The position numbers and the translations under genes were made by a program. This document shows, one piece after another, positions 17,409-27,056 of a DNA stretch of 64,000 nt. This DNA is from Draconibacterium aestuarii. GTDB taxonomy: Bacteria; Bacteroidota; Bacteroidia; Bacteroidales; Prolixibacteraceae. Below the pieces are notes generated by a model. The model did no database searches and was not told the origin of the DNA. It saw only the letters and a list, made by a program, of their open reading frames with translations. The stretch lies in assembly GCA_026671195.1 (NCBI GenBank), contig JAPOHD010000069.1, forward strand, positions 62,001-126,000, in the 5' to 3' direction. Each line of letters opens with the position of its first letter. The first letter of the stretch is position 1.

Positions 17409-18902
17409 TTAAATTCTCTCCAGTTTTTTTAAATGCTCCATCAAATCATTTACCATTGTATTTTGTTGAACTTTAAATTCTTCATTACCATACAAATTAC
17501 TCCATTCCTGTGGATCTTTATCTAATTCATAAAACTCACCACCGATAATATCACTTTTATCGTATTCATTGGCATTAGCCTTTCTGTTCATCCTCAAAAT
17601 CAATTTGTATTGCTCTGTGCGCCACATAAAGGCAGCCTCATTTTTCCTTTCATGTAAAGCACAAAAATTTCCTGAGCGGCTTTCACTGCTCAAAAGATTA
17701 AGACCCGGAAGTGTTTCAGGAACATCTATTCCTGCCGAATGAAGAAGAGTTGGATAAATGTCTATCAGTTCAGCAGGTCTTTTGTCGGTTTTTCCTGCAA
17801 ATTCTTTTGGTAATGCAGAACCTGCAAGTATTAACGGAACTCTTACACTTGATTCGTAAAGACAATATTTATTAAAGCGATAATAGCGTTCTCCCAACAT
17901 TTCTCCATGGTCTGAAACGTAAACAATCAATGCATTATCAAGCAAGCCTTTTTCTTTCAAATGCTTTAACGTTATTCCAAACATATCATCAATCCATGTA
18001 CAGTTGGCATAATAGCGCATAGTCATTTGTTTCCATTGATCTTCTGTTGCGTTTTTCCAAAATTCAGTATAGGGCTGGTTTCCTTGTCTACCTGTATTTA
18101 CTCCCTTTGCATGAGGAGAAAGGTCGCTATCCCAATCGGGTTGAGTTGAGTAAGTTATGGATTTGCCATCATATGGTGCTTCAAAACCTTTTGGGACATT
18201 ATGTCCTGCATGGGGTTTTAAAAATGATAAATACAAAAATAAGGGACGTTTGTCGCTACGCTTTTCGATGTATTCGAGGCATCGGTTAAATACCCAACCA
18301 TCACGGTGATGCTCCTCTTTTAGGGAACTGGTTTCTCCAATATAACCTAAGTTTCCTTCTTCGCCTGGTCCGTAGGCTAAGGTTTCTTTGTCGTACTCTT
18401 TCTTGGCTTCCGGGTCAATGTCAATCATCATATTAGCTCCTTTTTCGCGAACCTGTCCAATATACCGTGTTTCAAACCCTCTTGTTGAACACTCAACAGA
18501 CCAGTGGGTTTTACCGAATCCTGCGGTTTCGTATCCTGCATTTTTAAAGGCCTGAGCAAGTGGAATATTAGGTAATTTATCATCCGGCAAACCTGGCTCG
18601 TTTCTTAAAATGCCTACCTGGTTGGGATATAATCCCAACATCATGGAATAGCGACTAGCTACACACATGGGCGCCTGGCAAACAGCCTGCGAAAAACGTA
18701 TTCCTTCTTTGACCAGTTCATCAAGATTTGGGGTAACAACACTGTTATTCTCTACTTTTAAAGCATCCCAACGATGCTGGTCGTCCATCAGAAAAATAAT
18801 GTTTGGTCGGTTCTGACTTTCTGTTTCAACTTTAGTTGAACAGGAATTTACCATGATTATCAATCCCAAAAAGATGATTGCTGTTGAATGATACATCGTC
18901 AT
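17409..18902 (-). CDS. Sulfatase lipoprotein with CxAxR motif (S1 family)
   Basis: A 497-residue sulfatase with a lipoprotein signal (IMVNSC, lipid Cys21). Its active-site motif is C80-VASR, the Ala variant of the C-x-(P/A)-x-R consensus; the other three sulfatases here all have Pro. FLMDDQHRWD supplies the first metal ligands, GFGKTHWSVE a sulfate-site Lys/His, and YVSDHGEMLGERYYRFNK the second metal cluster. The C-terminal part ends normally. It begins four bases after the stop of the beta-propeller gene upstream, so the two are almost certainly co-transcribed. Specificity is unknown; the motif variant may mark a different subfamily from its neighbours. Confidence 0.94.
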   Translation of the reverse strand: MTMYHSTAIIFLGLIIMVNSCSTKVETESQNRPNIIFLMDDQHRWDALKVENNSVVTPNLDELVKEGIRFSQAVCQAPMCVASRYSMMLGLYPNQVGILRNEPGLPDDKLPNIPLAQAFKNAGYETAGFGKTHWSVECSTRGFETRYIGQVREKGANMMIDIDPEAKKEYDKETLAYGPGEEGNLGYIGETSSLKEEHHRDGWVFNRCLEYIEKRSDKRPLFLYLSFLKPHAGHNVPKGFEAPYDGKSITYSTQPDWDSDLSPHAKGVNTGRQGNQPYTEFWKNATEDQWKQMTMRYYANCTWIDDMFGITLKHLKEKGLLDNALIVYVSDHGEMLGERYYRFNKYCLYESSVRVPLILAGSALPKEFAGKTDKRPAELIDIYPTLLHSAGIDVPETLPGLNLLSSESRSGNFCALHERKNEAAFMWRTEQYKLILRMNRKANANEYDKSDIIGGEFYELDKDPQEWSNLYGNEEFKVQQNTMVNDLMEHLKKLERI

Positions 18903-18906
18903 TTTA

Positions 18907-20130
18907 TTAATTCAATATTTCCTGTCGCATATATCTTATTTCATCGTAAAACCAGTTGTATTCTTCGCCTTCATCAAAGAGTTCGTAATCAATACCATTG
19001 TCACGCCAGCCTACTTGTGTTGAATAAAAAACATAAAGCCACCACTTACCATCTCGTTTACATACCAGCGTTTGTGGTATCTGATTGGCGTCTATTTCCG
19101 GGTCGGGTGAAATGGTGTACAGTTTTTCCCATTTAATTCCATCAATAGATTTGGCAACCATTATTTGCCTGCTTTGCCAGTTACTGGGTTCTTTGCCTTC
19201 AGGTGCTGAGGCTTCGTAACCTGAACCGTCGGAAAAACTATAGTAAACCGAATCGAAACAGACCATTTCTGGATTAGGCCAGTTGGACAGCAGTGGTTTA
19301 TTCAAATCGTTTACAAACTCAAATTTGCCACTCATGAAACCACCTTTATTTTCTGCCAAACTAACCAGCATTCCGGGAACAGCTGCATTTATGTAATCAA
19401 AGTACAAGTCCCACTTATTTTGTTTTTCATTCCAAAGTAAACAAGGACGATGAAAATCACCAATTCTATTTGGAGATGGAGCTGGAGGGAATACCTCATC
19501 TTCTATTGCCATCAGTAAGGGCTTATCTGTTTTTTTCCAATGAATACCATCTGCAGAAGTGGCCCCCATCACACAACAGACAATTGACCATGGATACCCT
19601 TCCGTTTCAGGAAAAACATTGGAGGTAGCACTGTATGCCATGTAATATACCCCGTCCTTCAGAACCACTGAAGGATCACCGCAATGGTAACTGTCGTAAT
19701 ATTTCTTTTTAATATCCGGATCTCCATGAATAACGGGTTGCCATTTTTCGTTTTGCTCATCCGCATCCCAGGTTCTATCTTTGCAATACACTTCCCAGTT
19801 GTCCAGGTCTTTAGATCGTGCAACATATATGGCGTCACAACCGGTGTAGCCAGGATTGCACATAGCCTCAATCCATCCAAAAAACCACATCATATAAGGA
19901 TATTCTTTGTTGTCGGTTTCTATTACGCAAGGCTGGTAAGCATGCATAAAACCATTTAATACCGGAGTTAGATTGCGTTCCCATTTTTCAAGCGGGAAAT
20001 CAGGATTTCGGGCCACATCATTTAATTCATTTCTAAGACTATAACCACCTTTGCTATTCACACAATGATTAAAAACAAGAAACACTATAATCAAAAGCAG
20101 TAAACTTACTTTTTCATTAAAGCTTTTCAT
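18907..20130 (-). CDS. Secreted beta-propeller glycoside hydrolase-like protein (GH43/GH32-type fold)
   Basis: A 407-residue exported protein. A hydrophobic N-terminus ends in FNHC (possible lipid Cys near residue 23, not an ideal lipobox). The body shows the repeating pattern of a five-bladed beta-propeller: YPYMMWFFGW, DAIYVARSKDLDNWE, CGDPSVVLKDGVYYMAYSA, GATSADGIHWKKT and IMVAKSIDGIKWEKL. Blade strands of the form SxDgxxWxK are typical of GH43, GH32, GH117 and GH130 relatives. The CGDPSVV stretch resembles the conserved Asp-Pro in such active sites. A catalytic family cannot be named with confidence. It is one of two propeller genes placed in tandem between a sulfatase and the GH116-like enzyme. 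Confidence 0.7.
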   Translation of the reverse strand: MKSFNEKVSLLLLIIVFLVFNHCVNSKGGYSLRNELNDVARNPDFPLEKWERNLTPVLNGFMHAYQPCVIETDNKEYPYMMWFFGWIEAMCNPGYTGCDAIYVARSKDLDNWEVYCKDRTWDADEQNEKWQPVIHGDPDIKKKYYDSYHCGDPSVVLKDGVYYMAYSATSNVFPETEGYPWSIVCCVMGATSADGIHWKKTDKPLLMAIEDEVFPPAPSPNRIGDFHRPCLLWNEKQNKWDLYFDYINAAVPGMLVSLAENKGGFMSGKFEFVNDLNKPLLSNWPNPEMVCFDSVYYSFSDGSGYEASAPEGKEPSNWQSRQIMVAKSIDGIKWEKLYTISPDPEIDANQIPQTLVCKRDGKWWLYVFYSTQVGWRDNGIDYELFDEGEEYNWFYDEIRYMRQEILN

Positions 20131-20142
20131 ATCAAAATATTT

Positions 20143-21213
20143 TTAATTAATAGGTTCAGTGAGCGGCAGTTCCAGCCAGGCTAAACCAATATTTCTTTTC
20201 ATATGACTTATACTATTACCTACAGGGGCATCATAGAAGAGCGCCAATCGTTTACCAACCTTCACTACCGAAGGTAATCCGACACACTTAACTGACCAAC
20301 TGCAATTCTGACCATCAAGCACTACTGCTTTATTTTCCGGATTCCATTTATTTAAATTTTTGCTCCAGTACACCCAAATGGCATCGGTAAATTCAGTGCC
20401 CTCGTCAATCCCAATGTGGTTGGTAAACAAGAACCAGGTTTTGTTGCTAGTTTCGTAATAGAGTGTTGAGTTTTCAATTTGCTCCTCAATGGGTACCACT
20501 GGATTTGGATCTATTGTCCATACTCCATCTAAATTGTTAGTTCGGGCAATACCCAATGTACGTTGCACACAGGGATTTCCCTCTTTTGCCGTGGTAGCAC
20601 TAATGAACTGAAGATACTCTTTCTCGCGCAGGATAACCTGCCCAGGGCTTGCTGTCATAGAATAGTATGTATCTGGCTTGGTGCGAAATGGAACCACCTC
20701 CTTCTGCTTGATCCAGGGACCTTCCGGACTACTTCCTTTGGCCTTCAGGGTTAGATAGGGAAACATGGGAACCAAATCGGGTGCCTCACTAACGTTTGGA
20801 GTACCCAGGTAAAACATGTGCCAATCTTCTCCATCGCGGTAGGTAACACCATAGCAGGCTCCTTTTGAATCATCTTCACCTAATGCACCAAAATCAAGTA
20901 TTGGACCTTTCTTTTCCCAGGTTATAAGGTCTTTGCTTACGGCAAGGGAGCTAAGCCAACCTAATGGGCCTGCAGCATCATAGTGCATGTAGTATGTTCC
21001 CTGATCTTCGAAAACCCACACATCACGCGCTCCAAGTATATCACACTGATTGGGTCCGTCACCGTATCGAAGTACAATCCCATGGTCTTTTGCATCCATT
21101 CTCAATTTAGCTTCAGGTCGTCTATCTTCGTATTTCTGAGCGGTTGCCAAAAACTTTGAAAGTAAAACGAGGAGAACTATTGCGAAAATTTTTAATGACA
21201 GTATTTTATTCAT
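20143..21213 (-). CDS. Secreted beta-propeller protein (glycosidase-like)
   Basis: A 356-residue protein with an SPase I signal (cut near LATAQ, residue 26). The propeller repeats include GARDVWVFEDQGTYYMHYDA, LAVSKDLITWEKKG, GACYGVTYRDGEDWHMFYLG and IWVYWSKNLNKWNPE. These alternate short beta strands with Asp/Trp turns as in GH43/GH32/GH130-like five-bladed propellers. The two propeller genes are separated by 12 bases but are divergent in sequence, so they are not a recent duplication. The repeated xWxxK strands could equally belong to a non-catalytic sugar-binding propeller. No secure catalytic triad could be picked out. Confidence 0.65.
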   Translation of the reverse strand: MNKILSLKIFAIVLLVLLSKFLATAQKYEDRRPEAKLRMDAKDHGIVLRYGDGPNQCDILGARDVWVFEDQGTYYMHYDAAGPLGWLSSLAVSKDLITWEKKGPILDFGALGEDDSKGACYGVTYRDGEDWHMFYLGTPNVSEAPDLVPMFPYLTLKAKGSSPEGPWIKQKEVVPFRTKPDTYYSMTASPGQVILREKEYLQFISATTAKEGNPCVQRTLGIARTNNLDGVWTIDPNPVVPIEEQIENSTLYYETSNKTWFLFTNHIGIDEGTEFTDAIWVYWSKNLNKWNPENKAVVLDGQNCSWSVKCVGLPSVVKVGKRLALFYDAPVGNSISHMKRNIGLAWLELPLTEPIN

Positions 21214-21249
21214 GTTTTCCGTTTTAAGACTTCCATTGAAATATTCCGA

Positions 21250-23862
21250 TTAAATATTCAAACTAAAGAAAATCGTAAGCCTTGAGTCTGATCTGACTTC
21301 ACTTGCTGATTTCAAATGAATTGTTATAGTATCTCCATCCTGTTTGCTTCCTTCAATTACCTGCTCAACTCCATCAAGTTTTACAGATATGTTACTTGCA
21401 GATTTTTGATCAGGTGCCGCAAGTATAATATTTTTTATCCGTGCTGTGCCAAATTTAACTTCTATGTCAGCCGTCTGTTCTAATTGGTTTTGGGTTTGCG
21501 AAAACAATCCCCAGGCAGCAGAAGTAGTAAAGAAAGAGGAATGCTCTTCCGGTTGCAACAAAGGTTTAAAACCGATGGTTTGTTGTGGCCCATCGTAGAT
21601 ATATCCTTGCAAAGCCAACAATACAGACCAGCTACTCATTGCTCTCGCATAGTAATCACCACACTCATCTTCGCCGAAGGGGCTTCCACTTCCGAATACT
21701 GTGGCATTAGGGGCTGCAGTGACCTCATCCGGGCCACGAAAGCGTCCGTCGTAACGCTTGGAAATTTCCTTAACAATCTCAAGCCCCTGATTGACCAAGC
21801 CATGCTGAATCATGGTTGCAGCGGCAGCATATTCAAAACCTGTCATGTTTTCACAGTAGTAGTGGATGCTGTTTTTCGGCACAGTGTCAGGGTGAACGAA
21901 CATCTGCCAACCAATGTCGTCGTTCCCGAGGAAGTCACGGTAAGGACGCTGACTACTGTCTTCAGTGAAGCGATTGATGCGATAGATAGCGTTAAGTCCG
22001 CTGAGGCTGCGTTCAATCGGATAGATGCGTCCTAAGTTGAGCTGATTGGCCCACCACTGGCCGAGCAGCATGTCCAAACCACAGGCTTTGTCCATCAAAC
22101 GTGTATCGGGGAGGTACTCGGGCGTGGCGATGTAGTAGCCTAATTCCTCGCTCCATAACTCCTGATTCTGATTTGTTGTCGCTGTATTCGCAAGATTACT
22201 ATATTCGGCAGACAGCTCTTTCTCACCCATCAGAAGGGCCATCTGTGCACTGGCCTTGAGGGCAGCAACATAGAGTGATCCGATCCATGGCGAGGTGCCT
22301 GAGGAATTACAGTCGAGTGTGTTGTGGTAAGTACCCGAGAGCATGCCATCGCGATTGGTATCGTAGTTAAGGATGACGTAATCCAAGGCTTTCTTTGTGC
22401 GCGGCCAGGCTGTTGCTAAAAAATCATTATCGGTTGATAATAGATGTTCTCGGTAAACGCCCAGGATAGTTCCAAAGTGACCGTCCATAGCATTTTTCAG
22501 CTCACCATCCCTCGAAGGGAGTAAACCTTCGCTGGTTTGGGTATTCAGATCAATATTTCTTAGAATTCGACCTAACTCAGGAAAGACCCGTGCATGTCCC
22601 TGTGCATAATGAAGCACGTGTTTACAGTTCCCAAACCATTCCTCTTGGGACGATGTACTTTCCCATATCCCAAAATAACCATCTTTAGTCCAAAATGAGG
22701 TAGGTGATTTCAACACAGACAGATTGGATGAAATACGGTCTAAGACATAGCGTGGTAGTGTTGATGAATACATCGTTTTGTGGTATAAGCGAGTGGTTTT
22801 TTCAAGATAATCAAGGTTCTCAGCAACATAATTATCCACCTCGCTGGCATTTGCCCACCAGTTTTCGTATATACTGCCAGCCTCCACGAAATACCATTCC
22901 GGTATATCGCTTCTTCCAAATGTACCTTTTGGGAAATGCCAGCTTAACACAAAGGTGATTGTTTTCTCTTCCCCGGGTTGTAGTGAAAACCCGGTAGCCA
23001 ATGCGCCATCTACTGTCATCTTTGCCTCTGGACTAATAGCCGTTTTTTCACCTGTTAGTTTACCATCGTCAGAAAAATCATTGTACAAGGATGTTAAATC
23101 TTTCCATGAAGCAGTATAACTTACGTCTTCAGCATAAGCAGAAAGTTGCATACTCCATTTGGCACCTGTCATTTGCAAACTAGTTTTATGGGCATTGGCA
23201 ACGATTGTATTCTTATTTTGTCCGTACCCTTTGCAATGTCGGTTATTTGGTCCGGTAATCGTATAGTAACCATGAAATCCAACGGCATTTTGTTGTGTTG
23301 CCAACAGGTCTATTTCCACTTTTTTTGATGAAGGATTTTTTACTTTGATGCTAAAAATACCACAAGGGATAGCCGAGTTTTTTAAGTCCATTGGTATCAA
23401 TGGATTGTATGCTTCCAGCCTAACATCAACCGGGAGTTCATCGTCAGCAAAACTATACCAACCAAAAGTAAACTCCCCCTGAAAATTAAGGCTGTCCATG
23501 GCAGGAAAATCACCAACCGAAGAAGTTTGAAGTGCCTTTACCACTGTTGCCTCTTTTGTTTTAGCACGCAAAGCAAAAAAACTGTTGGGTACAATTCCGG
23601 AGCCGGCACGTTCCTCAAAATTATTGAATATTTGCCACCACTGGCGTTCTGCTTTCCCATTCATACGGATAACGCTTCCACCTACTGCACCAACAGGAAA
23701 ATCCAGACCGCTAAGGTATTTAGCCGAATAAGTTACAGGCAGATCAATGGCAGCCTTTTTCTCAAATCGGCTTTTCTCGTAACCAGTTGCTGCTTCTTGG
23801 TAACTTTGTGTAAGTAATAACAATATTACTGCACTTATTATTAGCATATATTTATTTATCAT
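21250..23862 (-). CDS. GH116-like (glucosylceramidase/DUF608-type) glycoside hydrolase
   Basis: An 870-residue secreted enzyme with a hydrophobic N-terminal signal (about residues 5-20). The first half is a beta-rich GBA2_N-like domain (FPVGAVGGSVIRMNGKAERQWW). The second half, from about residue 380, is a six-hairpin (alpha/alpha)6 barrel of the DUF608/GH116 type. Candidate catalytic residues from motif comparison are Glu401 (GIWES), as nucleophile, and Asp597 (LDMLLGQWWANQLNLG), as acid/base. GH116 enzymes cleave beta-glucosides, beta-xylosides or GlcNAc residues with retention, so this one may remove a non-rhamnose sugar. The segment from about 21.7 to 22.5 kb is clearly GC-richer (about 50-57% in sampled 60-base rows) than the rest of the gene (about 38-42%), suggesting mosaic origin. 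Confidence 0.8.
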   Translation of the reverse strand: MINKYMLIISAVILLLLTQSYQEAATGYEKSRFEKKAAIDLPVTYSAKYLSGLDFPVGAVGGSVIRMNGKAERQWWQIFNNFEERAGSGIVPNSFFALRAKTKEATVVKALQTSSVGDFPAMDSLNFQGEFTFGWYSFADDELPVDVRLEAYNPLIPMDLKNSAIPCGIFSIKVKNPSSKKVEIDLLATQQNAVGFHGYYTITGPNNRHCKGYGQNKNTIVANAHKTSLQMTGAKWSMQLSAYAEDVSYTASWKDLTSLYNDFSDDGKLTGEKTAISPEAKMTVDGALATGFSLQPGEEKTITFVLSWHFPKGTFGRSDIPEWYFVEAGSIYENWWANASEVDNYVAENLDYLEKTTRLYHKTMYSSTLPRYVLDRISSNLSVLKSPTSFWTKDGYFGIWESTSSQEEWFGNCKHVLHYAQGHARVFPELGRILRNIDLNTQTSEGLLPSRDGELKNAMDGHFGTILGVYREHLLSTDNDFLATAWPRTKKALDYVILNYDTNRDGMLSGTYHNTLDCNSSGTSPWIGSLYVAALKASAQMALLMGEKELSAEYSNLANTATTNQNQELWSEELGYYIATPEYLPDTRLMDKACGLDMLLGQWWANQLNLGRIYPIERSLSGLNAIYRINRFTEDSSQRPYRDFLGNDDIGWQMFVHPDTVPKNSIHYYCENMTGFEYAAAATMIQHGLVNQGLEIVKEISKRYDGRFRGPDEVTAAPNATVFGSGSPFGEDECGDYYARAMSSWSVLLALQGYIYDGPQQTIGFKPLLQPEEHSSFFTTSAAWGLFSQTQNQLEQTADIEVKFGTARIKNIILAAPDQKSASNISVKLDGVEQVIEGSKQDGDTITIHLKSASEVRSDSRLTIFFSLNI

Positions 23863-23895
23863 CTTATCAAAGTATTGAGAGAAATAATTTATGTT

Positions 23896-26800
23896 TTAAT
23901 CTTCTTTTTTCTTATTACGCGCCAATATAGTAACCGGTCCCAACAAGCCTGAACTCTGCAACGCAGAATCTTTTGTGTAATGTTTCCAAGTGGTAAAAGT
24001 GTATCGCTTGCTGGATCTGGGTTTATCGTTGAGTACCCACTCCGGCCATTGACCATTAACTATACCATCGTCTTCGTAAGCTTCGTCGCCAATCAGTCGA
24101 TTGCCCCAGAGATTGACCACTTCAATTTCAAGATGGTTATTTTTTTCTTGTACGGCATCGGTAATCTCTACTTCCAGTGGTGTTGTCCAAATAATACCAA
24201 GATCTTTTCCATTCAATTTCACCCGTGCCATATTATTAACCTTTCCCAGATTTAGGAATAACTTTTCACTTTTCCCAGTCTGCTCGCAATCAAAGGTTTT
24301 AGCGTATATGGCTTTACCCGAATAGTGTTTAATTCCTTCTTCAGGTCTTTCAATCCAGTCTTCCAATTGATCGAAAGTTACCTTTTCAGGTCCGCCCCAA
24401 TTGGAATCGAAAGTTACTTCCCAGCTTCCATCAACAGTTTGAACTTTCTTTTTAGGATAAAAATTCTTATCTCCTTTTATAACTTTATTTTGAGCTACAT
24501 TGCTAAACACAATCGCATAAGCTTCATAGGCTTCAAATTGCAATGGAACACTTATGGTACCTTCATTGACAGTAAACTCAGGTAAAGCACGAATTTCTCC
24601 GGTCATTGGGTTCCATAATTCAGGGGATGCATCATCTACACGAAATTCGCAAATAACCTTTGTTTGTGCTTTCGTTCTGTTCGACACAAAATATAAGTCA
24701 GTTTCCGGCATTTTTTTATGAATATAACGAACAGTTCCATCCGCTGTAAAATCGGGTTGTACTCCAATACTATTCAAATAATTTGCGGTAGTTGTATAGT
24801 TGGGGTACAACTCATCACCGTCGGGATTTGAATAGTTTCCTCCCCACAATATTTTGCCTTTCCCGTATGAAATCTCTGTTTCCTTTTCCGGTATATTAAA
24901 ACTACCCCACATTTTTTCACTTAAACTTTTCACCTCATCATCGCAATTTGGATAATTATTAAGGCTAGGTGATTGCAGTGCCGGATGACCAATAACTGTT
25001 GCGCCTTGCTGAACCAGAGATTCAATTTTCTTGAGTAATTCGGGTGTCATGGAAGAAATTTGTGGCAATACCAAGATTTCGTAGGAGGCGCCACCTTCGA
25101 ACCCAACTTTTCCATTTTTAACACTTGCACGGTCTATTAAGATTCGAGGGCTGCAACCATCAAAATTGTAGCCTTTTCTGTCAGGCATAAATTCCTTAAT
25201 GCTTGTAGAATTGCTGGCAATAATCTGATCTGTTTCCGCATCAAAGTCAAAGGACTTATATCCTTCCAGATATTGGTTTCCTTCAACGGCTGAAGCAGGT
25301 GGCAGAAATACATGTGGAGCACCTTCACCTATCAGGTATAACACATCGGCCACTCCTTTCCCTTGTTGCAACAAAGCCTGACTGCGCGCGACATACTCAT
25401 GATAGGCTCCTGACATATCCCACCAGGTTTGTCCCCTATCCCAATGTACGCCATAAGGTCCCATGGTCATTCCCGGTCGATATTGTTCTCCAATGGCTTT
25501 GTGCGCAAAGGTGTGATAAACCAAGCGGTTAATGCCGGAACAAAACGCCCAGTCGTTCTGATTTTTGATGGAACCAGGATAACTTTTCCAGGCTACCAAA
25601 TGCGATGTAAATGCTTCAGCTGCCACCACCGAGCGTCCATATAAATTAGCAATGGAAGTTCCCTCAAAGGTGCTGAAACCTGTGTTAAACCCAAATCCTT
25701 TGTTCCAGAATTCACACATGGGTACATCGGCATAAGAACCTAAATCCAAATCGGTATTGGGATTCATATCATAAGGCTCAATGGATAAACCCATGCCATA
25801 CTTTCTGCCAAAGTCTTTGAAATACTGAACATGACTCTCCAATATTAACTCCTGCGAAACCATTCTCAAGTCCCATAAAAAGCGTTCACTTTTTTCTACA
25901 TCACCCACTATCATTCCAGTAAAAACCGGCAGATAAGGTAAGGGATCGTAACCTTTCAAGGCTTTAAATTTCTGCATGAAATCATCGGTCCAGTTTTGCG
26001 CGCCCATTTCCCAACTATCCATGTGTATCATTTTCCATCCGCCCTGTTTGGTTGAGTCGGGTTGCACTTTTTCAATAAGCGGTATCATAAAATGTTCTAA
26101 ATGGTGTTTCATTGCTTCTGCACTCATTTTATCACATTCAAAACCCAAACCAGGCATTGGTGCCGGACGGGTAATTGCCCCATTATTCCGTCTGCCAAAA
26201 CGCATAATGGTCCACTTTCCTTCAGGAGCTTCCCATTTTAAAGTACCATCTTCAGCCATAAATTGAGTAATATCGATGATTTCTTTGGTGGGTATGCCAG
26301 TTCCGTTTCCTTCAAAATTTTCAGCTTGCAAAGCAGGTTCAGGGAAATATTGTATTACTCCTTCTCTTGAACTGTAGGGTGGTCGGTAATACAGTGCCTT
26401 TTCATCTGAGTTGGACAATGTGCTTACGTTTTCTGAAGCTGGAAATGCTAGAACCGCCACATCCTGATAATATTCGTTCCAACGTTCACGCAATTCAGGA
26501 GTAAATCCCCCCAACCCGAAAAAGGGATTACGGCCTGCAGGAACTTCGAGCACCTTTGACACTTTAGCAGGACCTGAAACTTCTACCTTACTGGCTACAA
26601 GGTGCTGCATGGATTCTTCCATTTTCACCCATGGGCCGCCACTACCTGTCCATCCTGGACCAGAACCCAGCGTCAGCACAATGCCCAAACGCTCACACTC
26701 CTTTACAGCATGAACAAAATTCTCCTGCCACTCCTCGCTCAGGAATTTTACAGGGCCTAGAGGTATTCCCACATTCACTTCCAGAAAAAGTACGTGCTCT

Positions 26801-27006
26801 ATTCCCACCTCTTTCATAGATTCAAGATCGGCGGTCATTTCACCTTTGTCCTGATTACCATCCATGAAATACCAATACACGCCCGGCTTAGCCGAGTTTG
26901 GAGGATTTTGAAATGCTGATCTTAATGCGTTATAGGATACATTTTCTTTGGTACACGAGGCAACTAAAATAATTAATGCCAGCAGAAGTAGATTTTTGCA
27001 GTTCAT
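23896..27006 (-). CDS. GH106-like alpha-L-rhamnosidase lipoprotein
   Basis: A 1036-residue enzyme with a lipoprotein signal (LVASC, lipid Cys18). The start of the mature protein has the GH106 hallmark: NPPNSAKPGVYWYFMDGN, then DLESMKEVGIEHVLFLEV, GSGPGWTGSGGPWVKMEESMQHL. This is followed by the (beta/alpha)8 barrel with IHMDSWEMGAQNWTDDF and VVAAEAFTSH, both Glu-containing segments. C-terminal beta-sandwich domains, including a galactose-binding-like fold near residue 930-1036, end the protein. GH106 enzymes cleave alpha-L-rhamnosides with inversion using calcium-assisted Glu residues. A paralogue lies at 38473-41772. It sits between the GH116-like and the largest WNEW-barrel genes. Linkage specificity is unknown. 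Confidence 0.9.
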   Translation of the reverse strand: MNCKNLLLLALIILVASCTKENVSYNALRSAFQNPPNSAKPGVYWYFMDGNQDKGEMTADLESMKEVGIEHVLFLEVNVGIPLGPVKFLSEEWQENFVHAVKECERLGIVLTLGSGPGWTGSGGPWVKMEESMQHLVASKVEVSGPAKVSKVLEVPAGRNPFFGLGGFTPELRERWNEYYQDVAVLAFPASENVSTLSNSDEKALYYRPPYSSREGVIQYFPEPALQAENFEGNGTGIPTKEIIDITQFMAEDGTLKWEAPEGKWTIMRFGRRNNGAITRPAPMPGLGFECDKMSAEAMKHHLEHFMIPLIEKVQPDSTKQGGWKMIHMDSWEMGAQNWTDDFMQKFKALKGYDPLPYLPVFTGMIVGDVEKSERFLWDLRMVSQELILESHVQYFKDFGRKYGMGLSIEPYDMNPNTDLDLGSYADVPMCEFWNKGFGFNTGFSTFEGTSIANLYGRSVVAAEAFTSHLVAWKSYPGSIKNQNDWAFCSGINRLVYHTFAHKAIGEQYRPGMTMGPYGVHWDRGQTWWDMSGAYHEYVARSQALLQQGKGVADVLYLIGEGAPHVFLPPASAVEGNQYLEGYKSFDFDAETDQIIASNSTSIKEFMPDRKGYNFDGCSPRILIDRASVKNGKVGFEGGASYEILVLPQISSMTPELLKKIESLVQQGATVIGHPALQSPSLNNYPNCDDEVKSLSEKMWGSFNIPEKETEISYGKGKILWGGNYSNPDGDELYPNYTTTANYLNSIGVQPDFTADGTVRYIHKKMPETDLYFVSNRTKAQTKVICEFRVDDASPELWNPMTGEIRALPEFTVNEGTISVPLQFEAYEAYAIVFSNVAQNKVIKGDKNFYPKKKVQTVDGSWEVTFDSNWGGPEKVTFDQLEDWIERPEEGIKHYSGKAIYAKTFDCEQTGKSEKLFLNLGKVNNMARVKLNGKDLGIIWTTPLEVEITDAVQEKNNHLEIEVVNLWGNRLIGDEAYEDDGIVNGQWPEWVLNDKPRSSKRYTFTTWKHYTKDSALQSSGLLGPVTILARNKKKED

Positions 27007-27056
27007 GTTGTTCTTTTTCAGTTTAACGCCAGAATATGACGTTTTAAATATATTTT

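Noticed and set aside
21484..22035. 183-codon open frame antisense to the GH116-like gene
   Set aside because: It lies wholly inside a well-supported gene and is explained by the local GC-rich patch; the translation shows no domain.
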